DNA from: Syntrophaceae bacterium UBA6078
Lineage (GTDB): Bacteria > Desulfobacterota > Syntrophia > Syntrophales > UBA2210
Assembly (NCBI GenBank): GCA_002428735.1
Contig: DIXO01000072.1
Span: 1 to 64,000, forward strand
DNA length: 64,000 bases
Reading direction: 5' to 3'
The notes below the pieces were generated by a model, which was given only the letters and a program-made list of their open reading frames with translations, was not told the DNA's origin and ran no database searches. Positions 33,177-42,082 of this stretch are shown here, one piece after another. A program made the position numbers and the translations under genes. The number at the start of each line of letters is the position of its first letter. The first letter of the stretch is position 1.

Positions 33177-34477
33177 GGGTTATCAGCACACAGGACACGA
33201 CATTCGCTGAGGAGTTCAGGCGTATCATGCACCGGAAAGACCGCATCCCGGAGGGCGTGGAGGATACGGTTGCCGGGATTCTGGAAGATGTCAGGAGGAG
33301 GGGAGATGACGCCCTCTTTGCATACACGAAGCGGTTTGACGGCGTATCCCTGACCGCCCGTACGGTCGAAATCCCTCCGGACGAGACGGAGGCGGCTTTC
33401 AGGGCAGTTGATCCCGACGATGTGGCAATCCTCCGGTGTGCCGCGGCGCGGATAGAGGCCTTTCACGAGCGGCAGCGAGCGGAATCGTGGTCCTACACCG
33501 ATGATGAGGGGATAGTGCTCGGGCAGGTGCTGCGCCCTCTCAGCCGGGTCGGCATCTACGCGCCGGGCGGCCGGGCAACCTATCCCTCCACGGTACTCAT
33601 GGCCGGGGTTCCCGCACGAGTGGCGGGGGTCAGGGAGATCATCCTTGTATCCCCCGCGAAAGAGGGAAAAATGAATCCCCTCATCCTCGTCGCCGCGCGC
33701 CTTGCCGGTGTTAATCGTATATTCAGAATCGGCGGCGCCCAAGCCGTGGCTGCCCTTGCCTACGGAACAGAATGCGTCCCGCGGGTGGATAAGATCGTCG
33801 GTCCCGGCAATATTTACGTGGCCACGGCGAAACGAATGGTGTACGGGGAGGTAGGGATCGACATGATCGCGGGTCCCAGCGAGATAGTCGTGATTGCCGA
33901 CGCCACGGCCCAGCCTGATGTCATAGCGGCCGATCTGTTGTCTCAGGCGGAGCATGACCCCATGGCCGGGGCCATTCTTCTCACACCTCACCGGGACTGC
34001 GCCGAGAAGGTCGCCGTTGAGGTCCTTCGGCAGGCCCGGGAATTGAAAAGTCCCGTAGCGGCACAGGCTCTGGAACAGTATGGAGCGGTGATTGTAACCG
34101 CCCATATGGAAGAGGCCGTGGATATGGCGAACCGCCTCGCGCCGGAACATCTTGAGCTGGCAGTGGAGAATCCAGCGGTTCTCCTGGGTGGAATAGTCAA
34201 TGCGGGAGCGGTATTTCTTGGTTTCCATACGCCGGAGGCGCTGGGGGATTACATGGCCGGTCCGAATCATATCCTCCCCACGGGGGGAACGGCGCGATTT
34301 TCGTCGCCCCTCGGAGTCTATGACTTTATCAAGAGGATGAGCGTGATCTCTTTTTCCGAGAATGCCCTCGAGACCTATGGCCCCCGGGCTGCCAGATTTG
34401 CCGAGATGGAGGGTCTCGAAGCACACGGAAAATCGATATCCATCCGGCTCGGCAGGAGAGGAGCAAAAAAGGCTTGA
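33173..34477 (+). CDS. hisD: Histidinol dehydrogenase
   Basis: 434-aa zinc enzyme for the last two steps of histidine synthesis (histidinol to histidine, with NAD). Family landmarks: GRATYPSTVLMAGVPARVAG, RIGGAQAVAALAYGTE, VGPGNIYVATAKRMVYGEVG, IDMIAGPSEIVVIAD, LLSQAEHDPMAGAILLTP (Zn and active-site residues) and GPNHILPTGGTARFSSPLGV. The GTG start overlaps the murA stop. Other his genes are elsewhere except hisC at 54,952. A tRNA promoter follows directly. Confidence 0.97.
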   Translation: MRVISTQDTTFAEEFRRIMHRKDRIPEGVEDTVAGILEDVRRRGDDALFAYTKRFDGVSLTARTVEIPPDETEAAFRAVDPDDVAILRCAAARIEAFHERQRAESWSYTDDEGIVLGQVLRPLSRVGIYAPGGRATYPSTVLMAGVPARVAGVREIILVSPAKEGKMNPLILVAARLAGVNRIFRIGGAQAVAALAYGTECVPRVDKIVGPGNIYVATAKRMVYGEVGIDMIAGPSEIVVIADATAQPDVIAADLLSQAEHDPMAGAILLTPHRDCAEKVAVEVLRQARELKSPVAAQALEQYGAVIVTAHMEEAVDMANRLAPEHLELAVENPAVLLGGIVNAGAVFLGFHTPEALGDYMAGPNHILPTGGTARFSSPLGVYDFIKRMSVISFSENALETYGPRAARFAEMEGLEAHGKSISIRLGRRGAKKA

Positions 34478-34502
34478 CAAAAAACGCGCGGTCGCCTAGA
34501 TC
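34474..34502 (+). promoter_or_regulatory. Promoter of the tRNA-Gly gene
   Basis: TTGACA (34474-34479) overlaps the hisD stop; a 17-bp spacer and TAGATC (34497-34502) follow. Expected transcription start is near 34510, just ahead of the tRNA. Confidence 0.7.
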
Positions 34503-34521
34503 AGACCCGTAGAATTGTCGA

Positions 34522-34596
<75 letters not shown>

Positions 34597-34643
34597 ATCT
34601 TTTCGGTTGCAATAGAATCCTTGTTGTGGTACGAACTTCCGGA

Positions 34644-34669
34644 AAGTGGGCTCTGCCCGCTTTTTTTAT
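34644..34669 (+). terminator. Intrinsic terminator after tRNA-Gly
   Basis: An 8-bp stem AAGTGGGC/GCCCGCTT (one G-T pair) with a TCT loop and a run of T. It lies just before rimP, so the translation-factor operon either starts inside this region or depends on read-through. Confidence 0.85.
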
Positions 34670-34684
34670 TTTTGAGGGCAGGGT

Positions 34685-35164
34685 ATGGCCGGGGCGAGTC
34701 AGGGATATGGTGAGAAGATACGGGAACTGGTTGAGCCGGTTGTCGAATCTGAGCGGATGGAACTGGTTGACGTAGAATGTCAGAAAGGGCCATCGCGCTG
34801 GATGGTCAGGATATACATCGATAAGGAGGGGGGTGTGACCCTCGATGATTGCGCCATGATCAGCGGCGAGGCGGGAGATCTCCTCGATGTCCATGAAATC
34901 CCTCCCGGTCCTTACACCCTGGAGATATCATCCCCCGGCCTCGACCGTCCCCTTGTGAAGGACAGGGATTTTGCACGGTATGAGGGACGCGCCGTCAGGA
35001 TTCGGGTTGCGGAGGCAGTGGAAGGAAGGAAACGCTTCAGGGGAAAACTCCTTCAATTCCTTGATGACGGAGGAGAAAAGAGCCTCGTCCTGGATGTGGA
35101 AGGGAGGGTGTACACCATACCGCGCCGTATGGTGGTAAAAGCGAATCTTGACTATGAATTGTAA
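34685..35164 (+). CDS. rimP: Ribosome maturation factor RimP
   Basis: 159-aa factor for 30S subunit maturation. RimP features: LVDVECQKGPSRWMVRIYID with DKEGGVTLDDCAMIS, and YTLEISSPGLDRPLVKDRDF near residue 80, the family signature. The C-terminal SH3-like domain carries RFRGKLLQFL. It opens the classic rimP-nusA-infB-rbfA-truB-rpsO-pnp cluster. The ATG follows GAGGGCAGGG. Confidence 0.96.
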   Translation: MAGASQGYGEKIRELVEPVVESERMELVDVECQKGPSRWMVRIYIDKEGGVTLDDCAMISGEAGDLLDVHEIPPGPYTLEISSPGLDRPLVKDRDFARYEGRAVRIRVAEAVEGRKRFRGKLLQFLDDGGEKSLVLDVEGRVYTIPRRMVVKANLDYEL

Positions 35165-35267
35165 GGGGTCATCTGAAGATAGGGGTTCCCTGTCAGGCTG
35201 ATCCCGGTGTGAAAGCAGGAGTGATTTTTTAAGAAGTTGTCAATTTGAGCTCGGAGGAACCGGTACC

Positions 35268-36536
35268 ATGTTGCCAGATCTGAAACGTCTCATCGAACAG
35301 ATGGGAAAGGAAAAGGGCATAGACAAGGAGATAATCGTCGACGCGCTGGAAACCGCCGTTTTGACCGCCGCCCGGAAGAAGATGGGTCAAGACCTTGACC
35401 TTGAGGTGCATTACAACGAGGAGGCGGGAGAGATAGAGACATTCCTCTTCAAGACAGTGGTCGAGCATGTTTTGAATCCCGACACGCAGATATCCCTAGA
35501 AGAGGCTCGCGAGACCCTGGACGAGGAGGCGGAACTGGGGGACAGCCTCGGAATCAAGATCGAGACGGAAACCTTCGGCAGGATTGCCGTTCAGACGGCC
35601 AAGCAGATCATCATTCAGAAGGTGAAAGATGCCGAGCGGGACAACGTCTATGAGGAATACAAAGACAGAAAAGGCGAATTGGCAAACGGTTTTGTGCAGC
35701 GATTCGAGGGGGGGAGCATCATTGTCAGCCTCGGCATGTCCGAGGGGATCATCCTTCCTTCCGAACAGATCAGGAGAGAATCCTTCAGACGGGGAGAGAG
35801 GATCCGGGCATTTATCTACGACGTCAAGAGGATATCCAAAGGCCCTCAGATACTGTTATCCCGAACACACCCGGGTTTTGTCAGAGCCCTCTTTGAAATG
35901 GAGGTTCCCGAAATATCCGAGGGGCTCATAGAGATTGTCAACATAGCGAGAGAGCCGGGGAACCGGACGAAGATCTCCGTCCGGTCGGGGGACCGGGATA
36001 TCGACCCGGTAGGAGCGTGCGTCGGCATGAGAGGGTCGCGGGTGCAGGGGGTCGTGCAGGAATTGAGAGGAGAAAAGATAGATATTGTGCCCTATTCGGA
36101 GGATCCGGTGAGATATGTCTGCAACGCTCTGTCTCCGGCCAAGGTTGACAGGGTATACATGGATGAAGAGGCCCGGACCATGGAGGTGATCGTGCCGGAT
36201 GATCAGCTTTCCCTCGCTATCGGGAGGGCGGGCCAGAATGTGCGGCTCGCAGCCCGGCTGACCGGCTGGAAAATCGATGTGAAAAACGAAACCGGCATTG
36301 CGGAAGCGGAGAAGGAAGGGGCCGAATCGCTTATGAAGATATCCGGCATCGGAGAGCGCACGGCCGATCTTCTCTATGGGGAAGGATTCAAGGGTGTCGC
36401 CATGGTGGCTTCCGCGGATCCTGAGGAGCTCAGCTCCATAAAGGGAGTCAGCACAAAGAAGGCATCAGCCTGGGTTGAAGAGGCGAAAAAGATTATCGAC
36501 AGAGAAAGCGGCGCGGGTCTGCCTGAAGACAGATAG
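35268..36536 (+). CDS. nusA: Transcription termination/antitermination factor NusA
   Basis: 422-aa NusA. An N-terminal RNA-polymerase-binding domain (residues 1-125) is followed by an S1 domain (GFVQRFEGGSIIVSLG near 140). Two KH domains follow: GNRTKISVRSGDRDIDPVGACVGMRGSRV, with landmark VGACVGMRGSRVQGV, and LSLAIGRAGQNVRLAARLTGW. A single helix-hairpin-helix region ends the protein (KISGIGERTADLLYGEGF, SIKGVSTKKASAWVEEAKK). The ATG follows GCTCGGAGGAA. No ylxR gene lies between it and infB. Confidence 0.97.
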   Translation: MLPDLKRLIEQMGKEKGIDKEIIVDALETAVLTAARKKMGQDLDLEVHYNEEAGEIETFLFKTVVEHVLNPDTQISLEEARETLDEEAELGDSLGIKIETETFGRIAVQTAKQIIIQKVKDAERDNVYEEYKDRKGELANGFVQRFEGGSIIVSLGMSEGIILPSEQIRRESFRRGERIRAFIYDVKRISKGPQILLSRTHPGFVRALFEMEVPEISEGLIEIVNIAREPGNRTKISVRSGDRDIDPVGACVGMRGSRVQGVVQELRGEKIDIVPYSEDPVRYVCNALSPAKVDRVYMDEEARTMEVIVPDDQLSLAIGRAGQNVRLAARLTGWKIDVKNETGIAEAEKEGAESLMKISGIGERTADLLYGEGFKGVAMVASADPEELSSIKGVSTKKASAWVEEAKKIIDRESGAGLPEDR

Positions 36537-36579
36537 ACACCGCCCGCATGCGCCGGCACGGCAATCAGGAGTTTCCATA

Positions 36580-39126
36580 ATGTCCAAGATACGAGTCTAC
36601 GAACTGGCCAAAGAGCTCGGCATAGATAACAAAGATCTCATCACGCGGCTGGAGAAACTGGGAATAGCCGTCAAGGCCCACGCCAGCTCTCTTGAAGATG
36701 CTGATGTTCAGAGGGTGCGCAAGGAGTTTGCCTTGGGCGAGAGGGACGCGATCGTAGAAGAACGGGTCAAAAAAACGGTCATCAGGAGAAGGGCGGTACG
36801 GCAGCAGGTCCCGGTGGAAGAGACACCCGCCGAAGCCTGGCCTGAACCGGAAGAGGCTGCGGAGGAGACGACTGAGAAGCCCGCTGGTCGCCAGGGTGCG
36901 CCGGTTCAGGATGCGGGGAAGGAAGAGGCGGCTGAACAGAAAAGAGAGGAAGTCAAACAGGAAGAAAGGGCAGATGAAAGGAAAGAAAGGGTAAAACCCC
37001 CGGAGAAGAAGCCGCGCAGGACTTCAGCGACGATTGTCCGGGCTGCCGTAAAGAAAGAAACAAAGGCGGTGGCCCCGGAGGAAAAGACTGTGCCCCCGCC
37101 CCGGGAAGAGGTGGCCGTTCCCCCTCGGGAAACCGTCCCGGCGGGTGAAACAGAGGAAAAAGTCCCCCCGAAGCCATCCCACAGGGTAAAGAAGCCCGTT
37201 GAAGTACAGGTGCGGGAGGATGATCGGCGCAAGAAGACCTTCTTGAAGCAACGGTTCGAGAAAAAGGGAAAAAGAGCCAAACGGGACCTGTTGGAAGAGG
37301 ACCGCAGGAGCTGGAAAGAGGAGAAGGTCATTACCGCCACGCGGATGAAGTCTACCACAATTACGACCCCCAAGGCGATCAAGAGGAGGATCCGGATCGA
37401 GGAGGCCATCACGATAAGCGATCTCGCCAGAAAGATGGGGATCAAGGCCGGTGAATTGATCAGCAAGCTGGTCTCGCTCGGGATGATGGTGACGATCAAT
37501 CAGTCGATAGACATCGAGGCCGCGACCCTCGTGGCCGGTGAATTCGGATTTCAGGTGGAATCCGTCAAAGCGGATTACGAAGACGTTATCCACCGGGAGG
37601 AACCCTTGCCTGCCAGCCTCAAGCCCCGGGCTCCCGTGGTCACCATCATGGGGCATGTCGATCACGGGAAAACCTCGCTCCTTGACGTGATACGGAAGAC
37701 GAATGTTCTGGATGGAGAGTCAGGAGGCATCACCCAGGCCATAGGAGCATATCATGCCCGTATCAACAACAGAGACATCGTATTTCTGGATACGCCAGGA
37801 CATGAGGCCTTTACCGCCATGAGGGCGAGGGGAGCCCAGGTGACGGATATCGTGGTGCTGGTGGTTGCCGCTGATGACGGCGTGATGGATCAGACGATTG
37901 AAGCGATCAATCACTCCCGCGCTGCCGGCGTACCCATCATTGTTGCGGTGAACAAGATCGACAAGCCGAATGCCGATCCGGAAAGGATAAGGCAGCAGCT
38001 CGCGGAATACGAACTTGTTCCCGAGGCGTGGGGGGGGAGCACGATCTATGCGGAGGTTTCGGCGAAGCAGAAGACCGGCATAGAGGAACTGCTGGAGCTG
38101 ATCCTGCTCCAGGCGGATATTATGGAGCTCAAGGCCGATCCGGACCGGCCGGCGCGGGGAATCGTTGTGGAGGCAAAACTCGACAGAGGAAGAGGACCGG
38201 TTGCCACGGTCATCGTCCAGGAGGGGACGCTGAGGGAGGGAGATGCCATTGTTTCCCGGATGGAATATGGCAGGGTGCGTGCCATGAGCGATGACACCGG
38301 GCGCAGGGTTGAAGAGGCGGGTCCTTCCATGCCGGTGGAGGTTGTCGGCTTTTCCAGCGTGCCGCAGGCAGGGATGGACTTTGTCTGCGTGGAGGACGAA
38401 AAACGGGCGCGGACTATCGGCGAGTATTGGTCCAGAAAAGAACGGGAGAAAGAGCTCTCCAAAACGTCAAAGATAACCCTTGAACAACTGTATGAGAGAA
38501 TTCAGGAAGGGGCCAAGGAACTGAATGTCATCATCAAGGCCGATGTCCAGGGGTCGGTGGAGGCCCTGTCGGATGCGCTGCTGAAACTCAGCACGGATGA
38601 TGTCAAATTGAAAGTGGTCCACAGCTCGGCGGGGACGATCACAGAGACGGACGTGATGCTGGCATCGGCCTCCGATGCGATTATCATAGGGTTCAAGGTC
38701 AGACCCGGCGCGAGGGTGTCGGAGATCATCGAAAAAGAGGGAGTGAGTGTCAAACTCTACGATGTCATATACGATGCCATTTCCGATGTGCGCAATGCCA
38801 TGGAGGGTCTCCTTGAACCGGTGTTCGAAGAGGCCGTTCAGGGACGTGCCGAAGTGCTGCAGGTATTCAAGGTGTCAAAGGTCGGCACAATTGCGGGAAG
38901 CCGCGTGACCGACGGCAAGATAATCAGGAACGCCCGGCTGCGGCTCCTGAGAGACGGTGTGGTTGTTCATGACGGCGCCTTCCTTTCCCTCAAGCGGTTC
39001 AAGGACGATGCCAAGGAGGTGCTCTCCGGTTTCGAATGCGGTATCGGAATAGAAGGTTTTAATGACATCAAGGAAGGGGATGTCATAGAGGCCTACACCC
39101 GAGAAGCGGTAGCCAGAAAGCTGTAG
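36580..39126 (+). CDS. infB: Translation initiation factor IF-2
   Basis: 848-aa GTPase that places fMet-tRNA on the 30S subunit. The N-terminus has an IF2_N domain (MSKIRVYELAKELGIDNKDL), then about 200 charged, low-complexity residues rich in E, K, R and P, and a second IF2_N-like segment (EEAITISDLARKMGIKAGEL). G1 is GHVDHGKTSLL at residues about 357-367; VFLDTPGHEAF is G3 and VAVNKIDKPNAD is G4. Domains II-IV follow, including NVIIKADVQGSVEAL and the C-terminal GFECGIGIEGFNDIKEGD. The ATG at 36580 is preceded by CAGGAG; an in-frame start inside nusA (36475) is unlikely. Confidence 0.97.
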   Translation: MSKIRVYELAKELGIDNKDLITRLEKLGIAVKAHASSLEDADVQRVRKEFALGERDAIVEERVKKTVIRRRAVRQQVPVEETPAEAWPEPEEAAEETTEKPAGRQGAPVQDAGKEEAAEQKREEVKQEERADERKERVKPPEKKPRRTSATIVRAAVKKETKAVAPEEKTVPPPREEVAVPPRETVPAGETEEKVPPKPSHRVKKPVEVQVREDDRRKKTFLKQRFEKKGKRAKRDLLEEDRRSWKEEKVITATRMKSTTITTPKAIKRRIRIEEAITISDLARKMGIKAGELISKLVSLGMMVTINQSIDIEAATLVAGEFGFQVESVKADYEDVIHREEPLPASLKPRAPVVTIMGHVDHGKTSLLDVIRKTNVLDGESGGITQAIGAYHARINNRDIVFLDTPGHEAFTAMRARGAQVTDIVVLVVAADDGVMDQTIEAINHSRAAGVPIIVAVNKIDKPNADPERIRQQLAEYELVPEAWGGSTIYAEVSAKQKTGIEELLELILLQADIMELKADPDRPARGIVVEAKLDRGRGPVATVIVQEGTLREGDAIVSRMEYGRVRAMSDDTGRRVEEAGPSMPVEVVGFSSVPQAGMDFVCVEDEKRARTIGEYWSRKEREKELSKTSKITLEQLYERIQEGAKELNVIIKADVQGSVEALSDALLKLSTDDVKLKVVHSSAGTITETDVMLASASDAIIIGFKVRPGARVSEIIEKEGVSVKLYDVIYDAISDVRNAMEGLLEPVFEEAVQGRAEVLQVFKVSKVGTIAGSRVTDGKIIRNARLRLLRDGVVVHDGAFLSLKRFKDDAKEVLSGFECGIGIEGFNDIKEGDVIEAYTREAVARKL

Positions 39127-39175
39127 CGGCGCTTCTCTTTTGCCCATGCGGAACCTTGCTGAGGGCTGTTGCCTG

Positions 39176-39517
39176 ATGGTTGTCGGTTCGGGGATTATGG
39201 ATATTGTTGTCGAAGGCAGCAGATCTTTGAAGGAGAAAAGATCGGTAGTGCGGCGGATTCTGGGCAGAACAAAGAATGCCTTCAATGTTTCCATCGCTGA
39301 GGTGGGGGCATGCAATGACTGGAAACGGTGTCGGATCGGGTTCAGTGTGGTAGGAAACGAGAGAGGTTTTGTCCAGTCAAAGATGGATAAGATTGTAAAT
39401 TTTATAGAAGGGCTGCATCTGGCCGACGTGATCCATGTTACAATGGAACTGTGCAGTATCTCCCCTACCCGGGACGGCTGCGGGGATTATATAATCGATG
39501 AGTTTCAGGAGAGCTGA
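39176..39517 (+). CDS. DUF503 family (YlxP-like) protein
   Basis: 113-aa small protein of DUF503, regularly encoded between infB and rbfA; its function is not established. The family pattern is clear: MDIVVEGSRSLKEKRSVVRR (residues about 8-27), NAFNVSIAEVGACNDWKRC and VVGNERGFVQSKMDKIVNFI. The start at 39176 is chosen to match family length; a longer in-frame form from 39140 adds 12 unconserved residues. Its end overlaps the rbfA start by 20 bp. Confidence 0.88.
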   Translation: MVVGSGIMDIVVEGSRSLKEKRSVVRRILGRTKNAFNVSIAEVGACNDWKRCRIGFSVVGNERGFVQSKMDKIVNFIEGLHLADVIHVTMELCSISPTRDGCGDYIIDEFQES

Positions 39518-39845
39518 CAAGGTTGCCGATCTCCTCAAGGTCGAGGTTTCGGATATTCTGTTGAGGCAGATCAACGATCCGCAGGTACAGGGGATAACGG
39601 TGACCGGCGCGCGGGTGACGGACGACCTGCGCCAGGCCCGCATCTTTTTTGTGCGGATGGGGGAGAACTCCTGCAGTGACGAAACAATGAAAGGCCTGGA
39701 CCGGGCCGCCGGGTTTCTGAGAAGAGAACTGGGGAAGCGGCTTCGGCTTCGCCATGTCCCTGAAATCAAATTTACCTTTGATGAATCCTTTGCATACGGC
39801 GACCGCATCAACCGGCTGCTGGCGGAGATAGAAAAAGATGTTTGA
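39498..39845 (+). CDS. rbfA: Ribosome-binding factor A
   Basis: 115-aa KH-fold protein for 16S rRNA 5'-end maturation and cold adaptation. Features: FRRADKVADLLKVEVSDILL at the N-terminus, GITVTGARVTDDLRQARIFF, and LGKRLRLRHVPEIKFTFDES near the C-terminus. It overlaps the DUF503 gene upstream and nrnA downstream by 8 bp, indicating translational coupling. Confidence 0.96.
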   Translation: MSFRRADKVADLLKVEVSDILLRQINDPQVQGITVTGARVTDDLRQARIFFVRMGENSCSDETMKGLDRAAGFLRRELGKRLRLRHVPEIKFTFDESFAYGDRINRLLAEIEKDV

Positions 39846-40791
39846 CGACATAGCCGACGTCATCTATTCCAGCACCACCTTTCTTATTACGTCTCATGTG
39901 AGGCCGGATGGAGACGCCGTGGGATCCGAACTGGCCTTGTACCATGTTCTTCGCGACATGGGGAAGGATGCGGTCGTGTATAACCAGGACAAAACGCCCG
40001 CCGTGTACGGATTCCTCCCCGGCGCCGGTGCAATTGTTCACTCTCTGGATTCGGTGGACGGATTCGATGCGGTGTTCGTCCTGGATTGCAGTGACATCTC
40101 GCGGGTCGGGAATGATCAGGAGAAAATAGGCTCCATCGGGAAGATAGTCAATATCGACCACCATCTCTCCGTGGGAACCTTCTCTAAGATATTGCTCACC
40201 GATTCAACGGCGAGTTCAACGGGGGAGATGATCCATCGCCTTCTGAAGAAGATGAAAGTGCCCATCACTGCGGACATTGCCACGAATTTATACACGGCCA
40301 TCCTCACGGATACCGGCAGCTTCCAGTACTCCAACACGGGGGGCGATACCTTCCGGGCGGCGGCCGATCTGGTGGAGAGAGGGGCGGATTGCCGGGAGAT
40401 AGCGCAGAATATCTATGAAGCCAAGCCCGCCCTGCAGATCCGATTGATGGGGAGGGTCTTGGACACCCTGCGATTGTATGAGGGAGAAAAGGTTGGGCTC
40501 ATCTATGTGACACAGGAGATGCTTCGTGAGGAAGACGCGCTTCCGGAGCACACGGAGGGTCTTGTCGATATGGTCCGTTCGATCCGGGGTGTCGAGATCG
40601 CCGTCTGCTGTTACGAGGTTTCCGAAGGACGGTTCAAGATCAGTCTGCGGTCCAAGGGGAAGACCGATGTGGCGCGGATCGCGGGGAAGCTGGGAGGGGG
40701 AGGGCATATGAACGCCTCCGCGTGCAGGGTCGAAGGAGAACTCGAGACGGTCGTGAGGATAGTGCTCGATACGATAGGGGTATCACAGTAG
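39838..40791 (+). CDS. nrnA: DHH/DHHA1 phosphoesterase, NrnA-type nanoRNase/pAp phosphatase
   Basis: 317-aa enzyme that degrades very short RNAs and dephosphorylates pAp. DHH-domain motifs: TSHVRPDGDAVGSELAL near residue 20, VFVLDCSDISRVG near residue 80, NIDHHLSVGTF near residue 106 (the DHH motif) and YTAILTDTGSFQYSNT. The DHHA1 domain ends with KLGGGGHMNASACRVEGELE. It sits between rbfA and truB as in many Deltaproteobacteria and Firmicutes. Confidence 0.93.
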   Translation: MFDDIADVIYSSTTFLITSHVRPDGDAVGSELALYHVLRDMGKDAVVYNQDKTPAVYGFLPGAGAIVHSLDSVDGFDAVFVLDCSDISRVGNDQEKIGSIGKIVNIDHHLSVGTFSKILLTDSTASSTGEMIHRLLKKMKVPITADIATNLYTAILTDTGSFQYSNTGGDTFRAAADLVERGADCREIAQNIYEAKPALQIRLMGRVLDTLRLYEGEKVGLIYVTQEMLREEDALPEHTEGLVDMVRSIRGVEIAVCCYEVSEGRFKISLRSKGKTDVARIAGKLGGGGHMNASACRVEGELETVVRIVLDTIGVSQ

Positions 40792-40817
40792 TGGGTAAGG
40801 ACAGCGGAGCATCTCGC

Positions 40818-41747
40818 ATGGACGGCGTATTGATCATCGACAAGCCCTCTGGGAGAACCTCTCATGACGTGGTCAGGGATGTCAAGAAACTGCTCGGGGC
40901 GAAGAAGGTCGGCCACGCGGGGACGCTCGACCCGCTGGCGACGGGAGTGCTTCCTGTGTGTGTCAATGAGGCGACAAAGCTGACGCGGTTTTTTCTGCAT
41001 CATGATAAGGAGTACCGGGCCACCATGCTTCTGGGTGTCACGACGGATACCCTGGACAGAGAAGGCGAGATTATCGACCGCCATGAGCCCCGGCTTCAGG
41101 AAAGGGAAATACGGGAGACGGTGGAAGGGTTCATCGGCCGGATCGAACAGAGGGTTCCGCAATACTCCGCCGTCAAATTCAAGGGGAAGGCGCTCTATAA
41201 ATGGACCCGGGAAGGGATTGCCGTCGATCCCCCCGTGAGAGAGGTGACGGTGCACCACATCAGGGTAATCGAGATACGCCAATCCTATGTGACCTTTGAG
41301 GTGTTCTGCTCGAAGGGAACTTATATCCGGTCCCTGTGCGCCGCTATGGGAGAAAACCTGGGGTGCGGGGCATGCCTCTTTGATCTCAGGAGGACCCGCA
41401 GCGGGCCATTTGCTCAGGAAGAAGCCGTGTCCCTGGAGGGACTCCCGGACGGGGAGAGGCGCGCGGTCCTCGAAAAAAACATGATCCCCCTGGCGGATGC
41501 GCTCCCCGGTGTGGGTACGATTATTGTTGATGAAGACACACAAAACAGGATAAAGAACGGGTACCAGCCCATGTGCGGCGTTCTGCGGGATGCAGATACC
41601 CCTTTGCCGGGGAAGGGAGATTTGGTAAAATTTGTTGCACGCGATGGTGGAATCATCGCCGTCGCCCGGATGTGCTTCTCGCCGGAGGAATTGTACCTGA
41701 TGAAAGAAGAACGGCAGGCGGTCGAGATTTTACGGGTTCTTAACTAA
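40818..41747 (+). CDS. truB: tRNA pseudouridine(55) synthase
   Basis: 309-aa enzyme that makes pseudouridine-55 in the T-loop of tRNAs. MDGVLIIDKPSGRTSHDVV is the N-terminal signature; GHAGTLDPLATGVLPVC contains the catalytic Asp near residue 39; QYSAVKFKGKALYKWTREG is motif III; and a short PUA-like C-terminus is present (ALPGVGTIIVDEDTQN). An ATG at 40818 and a GTG at 40791 overlapping the nrnA stop are both possible; the ATG has GCGGAG nine bases upstream. Confidence 0.95.
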   Translation: MDGVLIIDKPSGRTSHDVVRDVKKLLGAKKVGHAGTLDPLATGVLPVCVNEATKLTRFFLHHDKEYRATMLLGVTTDTLDREGEIIDRHEPRLQEREIRETVEGFIGRIEQRVPQYSAVKFKGKALYKWTREGIAVDPPVREVTVHHIRVIEIRQSYVTFEVFCSKGTYIRSLCAAMGENLGCGACLFDLRRTRSGPFAQEEAVSLEGLPDGERRAVLEKNMIPLADALPGVGTIIVDEDTQNRIKNGYQPMCGVLRDADTPLPGKGDLVKFVARDGGIIAVARMCFSPEELYLMKEERQAVEILRVLN

Positions 41748-41788
41748 AAAGCGGTACGATATAAACGAACAAGGGAGGACAGGCAGCT

Positions 41789-42055
41789 GTGCTAGATGAA
41801 GAAAGAAAAAGAGAGATAATAGCTAATTACCAGACCCATGAGGGGGATACAGGATCACCGGAGGTTCAGGTCGCCCTTCTCAGCGGGAGAATAGAGTATC
41901 TGACTGAGCACTTCAAGACCCACAAGAAGGATCACCATTCCCGGAGGGGACTTTTGAAACTGGTGGGGCAGAGGAGAAATATGCTCGATTACCTTAAGAA
42001 AAAAGACATAGAACGATACCGGGAACTGATCAAGCGTCTCGGACTGAGAAGATAA
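41789..42055 (+). CDS. rpsO: 30S ribosomal protein S15
   Basis: 88-aa S15 that binds 16S rRNA at the central domain. The sequence is typical: NYQTHEGDTGSPEVQVALLS, HFKTHKKDHHSRRGLLKLVG, QRRNMLDYLKKKDIERYREL. It starts with GTG after a strong AGGGAGG. pnp follows 27 bp later, a conserved arrangement. Confidence 0.98.
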   Translation: MLDEERKREIIANYQTHEGDTGSPEVQVALLSGRIEYLTEHFKTHKKDHHSRRGLLKLVGQRRNMLDYLKKKDIERYRELIKRLGLRR

Positions 42056-42082
42056 AAAACGAAAAGGAGTAACACCTATACT